A stretch of 64,000 bases of DNA from CATQHP01 sp965205595 (lineage in GTDB: Bacteria > Acidobacteriota > Terriglobia > Bryobacterales > UBA6623). Below are positions 60,197-64,000 of this stretch, one piece after another (within the stretch, counting starts at the first letter, position 1; the number at the start of each line of letters is the position of its first letter). Where the stretch lies: NCBI GenBank assembly GCA_965205595.1, contig CBDBHI010000061.1:62001-126000 (forward strand), written 5' to 3'. Both the position numbers and the translations under genes were made by a program. The notes beneath the pieces were generated by a model. The model was not told the origin of the DNA. It made no database searches and was given only the letters and a program-made list of their open reading frames with translations.

Positions 60197-61258
60197 ATGT
60201 TCCGATTGACTTTTCTGACAATGTCCGCAATTGCGCTTTTGATGTCCGCTTGCGGTGGCGGTATGGAGGAAGCGCCGGAGCCTGAGCCCGTCGCGGCTGC
60301 CTGGCCCGAAGTGGCCGGATACGATTTCATGGCGATTCCGGCCGACAACGAAATGACCGAGGCGAAGGTTGCGCTCGGCAAACAGCTTTATTACGACGAG
60401 CGCCTGAGTGGCGACGGCAATCGCTCATGCTACGGCTGCCATCTAAAAGCGAACGGTCTCACGGATGGACGTGCGATGGCCCTCGGCGCATTCGACAAGC
60501 AGTTGACCCGTGCTGCCCCCACCATGTGGAACGTCGGCTACTACGAGTCGCTCTACTGGGACGGCCGTTCGGGCGCGCTCGAAAAGCAGGTCCAAGGCGC
60601 TTGGGGCGGCGGCAACATGGGCGCCTCCGGCAACGACGACGCACCTTCGATGGACGATATTTGCGCCACGCTCAACGGGATCCCCGGATACGCCGAGCAG
60701 TTCCAGGCAGTTTTTGGTGGCCCCGCAACGCCTGACCACGTTGCTTACGCGGTAGCGGCATTCATGCGCACGATCGTAACCACCACAGAGAACTCGCGAT
60801 TCGTCGCGTTCCGTGATGGCGACGATAGCGCACTCAACGACCAGGAAAAGAGCGGCTGGACCATTTTCTCCGAGAAGGCCAAATGCACCAACTGCCACGA
60901 CGGGATCCTGCTTGCTGATCAACAATTTCACAACGTCGGTATCGGTATGGACGCGGCGACCCCCGATGTCGGCCGCGCAAAGATTTCTGAAGATGAAAAG
61001 GACACCGGAGCATTCAAGACTCCGAGTCTCTACGACATCTCGAAATCCGCTCCGTACTTCCACGACGGCAGTGTGGCAACACTTGAAGAAGCGGTCGACC
61101 TGATGACCAGCGGCGGCATCGCCAATGAGCATCTCGACGAAGAGAACTTGGCCGACGCCAAAAACGCAAACTTGAGCGACGAAGAGAAGGCTGACCTGAT
61201 CGCCTTCTTGAAAGCCCTCGACGTGAACTATACGGTTGAGGCCCCGACGCTACCTTAA
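60197..61258 (+). CDS. Di-haem cytochrome c peroxidase (MauG/CcpA family), lipoprotein
   Basis: A 353-residue lipoprotein with a lipobox LLMSAC (Cys19) and an acidic Pro-rich linker. Two c-type haem motifs are present: CYGCH (78-82) and CTNCH (230-234), with distal regions APTMWNVGYY and TPSLYDISKSAPYFHDGS, the usual peroxidase layout. Such enzymes reduce hydrogen peroxide in the periplasm with electrons from small cytochromes; some relatives oxidise other substrates. A strong GAGGAG ribosome site lies 11 nt before the ATG, and a rho-independent terminator follows. Confidence 0.93.
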   Translation: MFRLTFLTMSAIALLMSACGGGMEEAPEPEPVAAAWPEVAGYDFMAIPADNEMTEAKVALGKQLYYDERLSGDGNRSCYGCHLKANGLTDGRAMALGAFDKQLTRAAPTMWNVGYYESLYWDGRSGALEKQVQGAWGGGNMGASGNDDAPSMDDICATLNGIPGYAEQFQAVFGGPATPDHVAYAVAAFMRTIVTTTENSRFVAFRDGDDSALNDQEKSGWTIFSEKAKCTNCHDGILLADQQFHNVGIGMDAATPDVGRAKISEDEKDTGAFKTPSLYDISKSAPYFHDGSVATLEEAVDLMTSGGIANEHLDEENLADAKNANLSDEEKADLIAFLKALDVNYTVEAPTLP

Positions 61259-61292
61259 GCGCCGGTCATCGCTTCAAAACACGTTAGACTAC

Positions 61293-61326
61293 AATGCGCG
61301 ACGGGCGAGCCCGTCGCGCATTTTTT
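61293..61326 (+). terminator. Rho-independent terminator after the peroxidase gene
   Basis: A 14-bp perfect stem (61293-61306 with 61309-61322, core GCGCGACGGGC) with a tiny loop is followed by six T (61321-61326). It lies 34 nt after the peroxidase stop. Confidence 0.92.
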
Positions 61327-61423
61327 CGTGCATTGCTGGAAGCGCACGCACTGTTTGTTCATTGAATGTTAACGTGTGCTTAATGTATCCTTAATAAAGA
61401 ACGATTCGGCGTTCCGAGGTCAG

Positions 61424-62914
61424 ATGAGGGACACATTGACGTTTGAGCCGCTCGGAGTGCGTACTACGCCGCCGGCGGAACCGCCCCAGGCCCAGGTTCT
61501 AGAGCGGGTTCGAGAGCATGACCGCTATCAAGTCGAGATCAAGCAGCACTACCCCTTGGCGGCAGGCCGACACCTCAGCTGCGAGGTCTCAACGTACATA
61601 TTTATTCCCGCCGGTCTGGGAATTGACGAAAGTTCGTACCCGATTGACGAATTCTACCGGCGCACCCAGAACTACACACGGTTGAGCGTCGGGTCCCGCA
61701 GCCTGCGCGAGCTGACCCGTGGCACGAACTCTACCTTGGACGTTGTTGAGCGGACGATTAAGAGCGACCATACGTCGGACGCCGATGCCGTCAGAAGTTT
61801 AAAGCTACTCTGCGTTACATTCCAAAAGGCGCTTGGTCTGCATCTGCCGACCCGTAGCGAATCAAAAAAATCAAACGTCATCGCTACCAGAGACCTACTA
61901 ACCGCAATTCAGACTATTCTTGACAGGCACCGAGCGCTCCGCCCCGAAATTGAGAGTCGCGGCGAGCAGCCTCGCGAGGCCTACCAGATGACCGCCGAAC
62001 GCATGAGTCTGCTCGCCGAAGACGCCTTGTTGAAGTCCTACGAAATCGTCTGCCGCCGTTTGCCTGGGCACGCGATTGTTGACGATCTGGCCAAGGCGAT
62101 TGAACGGGAGACAGGTCACCGAGAGGAGCTGAATCCAGCATTGACATTGTCTCCGAACGGGGCCAACGAAGCGTTCCTGAGCCGCGACTCGTATTTAAAA
62201 AAATATGTTTCTAGTGTGCTCTACCTCGAATCTGAGCGCGGCATTGAAGGTGCGACGCTCGAGCACGTTATCTACGCGGTAGCGGCCGGCATAGCGATGA
62301 TCTTTGCGACAGCGGCTACGTTCTATTCGCAGCGAGCCTTCGGTGCCTACACCCTGCCCGTGTTTTGCGCACTGGTACTTTCTTACATGTTTAAGGACCG
62401 CATCAAAGAGATTGGGCGAGCCCACCTAGGGCAATTCTTGAGGGATCGGCTCAGCGATCGCAAGACCGAAATTCGTGCCGCCGATGGGGGCTCAACGCTC
62501 GGATTTATTCGTGAAACCGTTCGCCATCTGCCGGCTTCCAAGGTCCCGTCCGAGATCAAGGCGTCGCGCCAAAGGGCTCCCGCTGGTCTAGACGAGTCGG
62601 TTCTTCGCTATACCAAGCAAGTAGTTCTCAGCGCCCAGGGGTTAGACGAGCTTGAAGGTTTGGGTGCGGAAATTGGAGGGATAACCGACATTCTCCGATA
62701 CGACGTGCGGCCCTACTTGCATCGAATGGACGATCCAATCGAAACCCGTTTATGCTGGGCGGAGAATCGTTTGCAGCGGGTGCGTTGTCAAAAGAACTAT
62801 GTTGTCGAACTGGTGTCCGCCCAGCGCTATTCGGGGTCTGTATCGTACGACGACTTCAAATCTACAACGCTCGTCCTGAACCGTAAAGGCATCAAGAGAG
62901 TCGAACACAACTAA
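61424..62914 (+). CDS. Unrecognised membrane protein (496 aa)
   Basis: The ATG at 61424 has a GAGGT ribosome site 7 nt upstream and is preferred over a GTG at 61376. The protein has an N-terminal cytosolic-looking half of about 280 residues (YQVEIKQHYPLAAGRHLSCEV, YPIDEFYRRTQNYTRLSVGSRSL), two hydrophobic helices in the middle (HVIYAVAAGIAMIFATAATFY and YTLPVFCALVLSYMF), then a charged C-terminal half ending in FKSTTLVLNRKGIKRVEHN. I recognise no family or catalytic motif. It stands alone after a strong terminator. The topology suggests an inner-membrane protein with both ends in the cytoplasm. Confidence 0.75.
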   Translation: MRDTLTFEPLGVRTTPPAEPPQAQVLERVREHDRYQVEIKQHYPLAAGRHLSCEVSTYIFIPAGLGIDESSYPIDEFYRRTQNYTRLSVGSRSLRELTRGTNSTLDVVERTIKSDHTSDADAVRSLKLLCVTFQKALGLHLPTRSESKKSNVIATRDLLTAIQTILDRHRALRPEIESRGEQPREAYQMTAERMSLLAEDALLKSYEIVCRRLPGHAIVDDLAKAIERETGHREELNPALTLSPNGANEAFLSRDSYLKKYVSSVLYLESERGIEGATLEHVIYAVAAGIAMIFATAATFYSQRAFGAYTLPVFCALVLSYMFKDRIKEIGRAHLGQFLRDRLSDRKTEIRAADGGSTLGFIRETVRHLPASKVPSEIKASRQRAPAGLDESVLRYTKQVVLSAQGLDELEGLGAEIGGITDILRYDVRPYLHRMDDPIETRLCWAENRLQRVRCQKNYVVELVSAQRYSGSVSYDDFKSTTLVLNRKGIKRVEHN

Positions 62915-63040
62915 AGGTGCAGCCTTGAAACTTGATTTTTTAAGCTGCCGGCCAAGCTGCTTGTTGGACGAAACCGCTCGCAGTACCAAGGCGGGCGGCC
63001 CCGCTGACCTGAATTTGGCGCGGCCCGCGAGGCTAAAGCT

Positions 63041-64000
63041 TCAGAAATCCGCGTGGCGCGCCAACATCCCGGCGGGATCGATTCGAGCCAACAAAGCCAT
63101 AAACCGCGGATCGTCTCGCATCGGATCCCACAGCGCCTCGGCTTGAATTTGGACGAGTAGGCCTTCGCGATCTTCGTAAGCCTGTTCCAGGTATTCCATC
63201 ACGCGGTCTTGATCGCCCATGCCGAGCCAAACCCAGGCTAGAAAATATGCCGAGAAGTAGCTCTCGCGACGCTCTTTCTCAAATGAATCGGCAACACGCT
63301 TGGCGGTTTCTTTGTCATTCATTAAGCCGGCGATCCAGCCGTTTCCGGCTTGCGAAATCGGATCGTTTGGCGATAGCTCGATTGACCTCCGCCAAGCTTT
63401 GAGCCCTTTCTGGTTGTCGCCCGACGCTACCGCCGCCATTCCGACCGTCCAATTGGCCGGAAAATACGTCGGGTCCATCGCGAGGGTTCGTTCAGCGCGG
63501 GCGACCGCTTTCGGGAAGTTGCGAGTCAGATAGAGTACGTACCCTTTCAACCTGCGAGCATCAAGCGAGACGGGGTCCAGCGCCAGCGCTTGATCAACCT
63601 GCTGATTGGCCTCGTCGGCGCGACCCTGCACCGCCAGCAGCGTCGCATACATGCTCATGGAATCAACATCGTTGGGGTTGATCTCTATGGCTTTTTGGTA
63701 GTCGCTTTCAGCTCCGTCGAGATCCCAGTCATACCAGTGCTTCGCCATGCCCAGCGCCATATGGGCCTGTCCCAGAGCGGGGTCTAGTTCCAGAGCTTCC
63801 GAGGCGTGTTTCATTGAGCGGGGCATCATCTCGCGCGGTGGCGCCCAGCCGTGAAGCGCAAGGTAGGCATAGCAGACTGCCGTTCCGGCTCGAGGCAGCG
63901 CGTAGCCGGGGTCGAGTACGATCGCTGAGCTATAGTGCCCAATCGCCTCTTGCAAGCCGTCCAGCGTCAGCTTCGCGGCGTAATAGCGGGCCTTTAAGTA
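63041..64000 (-). CDS. TPR-repeat protein, C-terminal part (partial)
   Basis: The frame is open to the window edge and ends at 63041, giving about 319 residues. It begins YLKARYYAAKLTLDGLQEAI and shows at least five TPR-like units, for example AIVLDPGYALPRAGTA, ALELDPALGQAHMALGMA, AIEINPNDVDSMSMYATL, TLAMDPTYFPANWTVG and SIELSPNDPISQAGNG. The opening matches the pattern of TPR tails attached to a Ser/Thr kinase, adenylate-cyclase or CadC-like DNA-binding domain in Acidobacteriota and relatives. The N-terminal domain lies outside the window, so the function cannot be named. Confidence 0.82.
   Translation of the reverse strand, partial: YLKARYYAAKLTLDGLQEAIGHYSSAIVLDPGYALPRAGTAVCYAYLALHGWAPPREMMPRSMKHASEALELDPALGQAHMALGMAKHWYDWDLDGAESDYQKAIEINPNDVDSMSMYATLLAVQGRADEANQQVDQALALDPVSLDARRLKGYVLYLTRNFPKAVARAERTLAMDPTYFPANWTVGMAAVASGDNQKGLKAWRRSIELSPNDPISQAGNGWIAGLMNDKETAKRVADSFEKERRESYFSAYFLAWVWLGMGDQDRVMEYLEQAYEDREGLLVQIQAEALWDPMRDDPRFMALLARIDPAGMLARHADF

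Noticed and set aside
1..64000. tRNA or rRNA genes
   Set aside because: I saw no cloverleaf with a T-loop GGTTCGANNCC pattern and acceptor pairing, nor any rRNA segment; a tRNAscan run would be needed to exclude tRNAs fully.

Overview
The window looks like a chromosomal piece of a diderm (Gram-negative) bacterium of moderately high GC. The evidence is lpxB (lipid A), a TonB-type receptor, many lipobox signals, and a complete dcw cluster whose MurE carries the meso-diaminopimelate motif. Sulfatase, 3-keto-disaccharide hydrolase, enolase-superfamily and TPR-rich proteins together with a PASTA-tailed FtsI suggest Acidobacteriota or a neighbouring phylum. That placement is inference, because no rRNA gene is present.

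Layout. 1-8.3 kb is accessory and partly decayed: an ECF sigma factor with a possible regulator, a MntA/HepT module whose toxin gene has an in-frame stop, a kinase-like scrap, a PhoD-type lipoprotein, an inositol-phosphatase-like protein, an IS4-family element with a frameshifted transposase, and a truncated IS701-like transposase relic beside a lone antitoxin-like gene. 8.7-25.5 kb is the division and cell-wall operon mraZ-rsmH-ftsL-ftsI-murE-murF-mraY-murD-ftsW-murG-murC-ftsQ-ftsA-ftsZ. It follows a TTGACA promoter and four MraZ boxes at an exact 10-bp period; murB and ddl are absent.

25.5-32 kb holds a GT87-type glycosyltransferase, a sulfatase, a DUF1080 protein, an M48 protease and an enolase-superfamily enzyme, with palindromic repeats between them. 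32-40 kb is a signalling region: an OmpR-type regulator behind a strong promoter, then, after a possible structured RNA and a kinase relic, a run of HD-GYP regulator, TonB-type receptor, YfiR-like protein and CHASE8-type hybrid kinase. 40.3-43.7 kb, minus strand, is a tightly packed four-gene unit (HAD phosphatase, deoxyhypusine-synthase-like protein, PfkB kinase, SIS isomerase) that resembles heptose activation but does not match it.

44-48.4 kb is purQ-purL-purF without purS. 48.4-56.5 kb, minus strand, holds a GT2, a heterodimeric ABC exporter, DUF420, an ABC-2 permease, a phosphoesterase, TsaC and an SDR; a RidA gene with a large internal deletion lies among them. 56.6-62.9 kb holds lpxB, an M1-fold protein without its zinc site fused to TPRs, a 149-nt hairpin element, a di-haem peroxidase with a strong terminator, and an unrecognised membrane protein. 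The window ends in a partial TPR protein.

The best candidates for something undescribed are the 40.3-43.7 kb sugar-phosphate-like operon, the receptor/YfiR/kinase/HD-GYP relay with its possible upstream RNA, the hairpin elements, and the unknown membrane protein at 61.4-62.9 kb.
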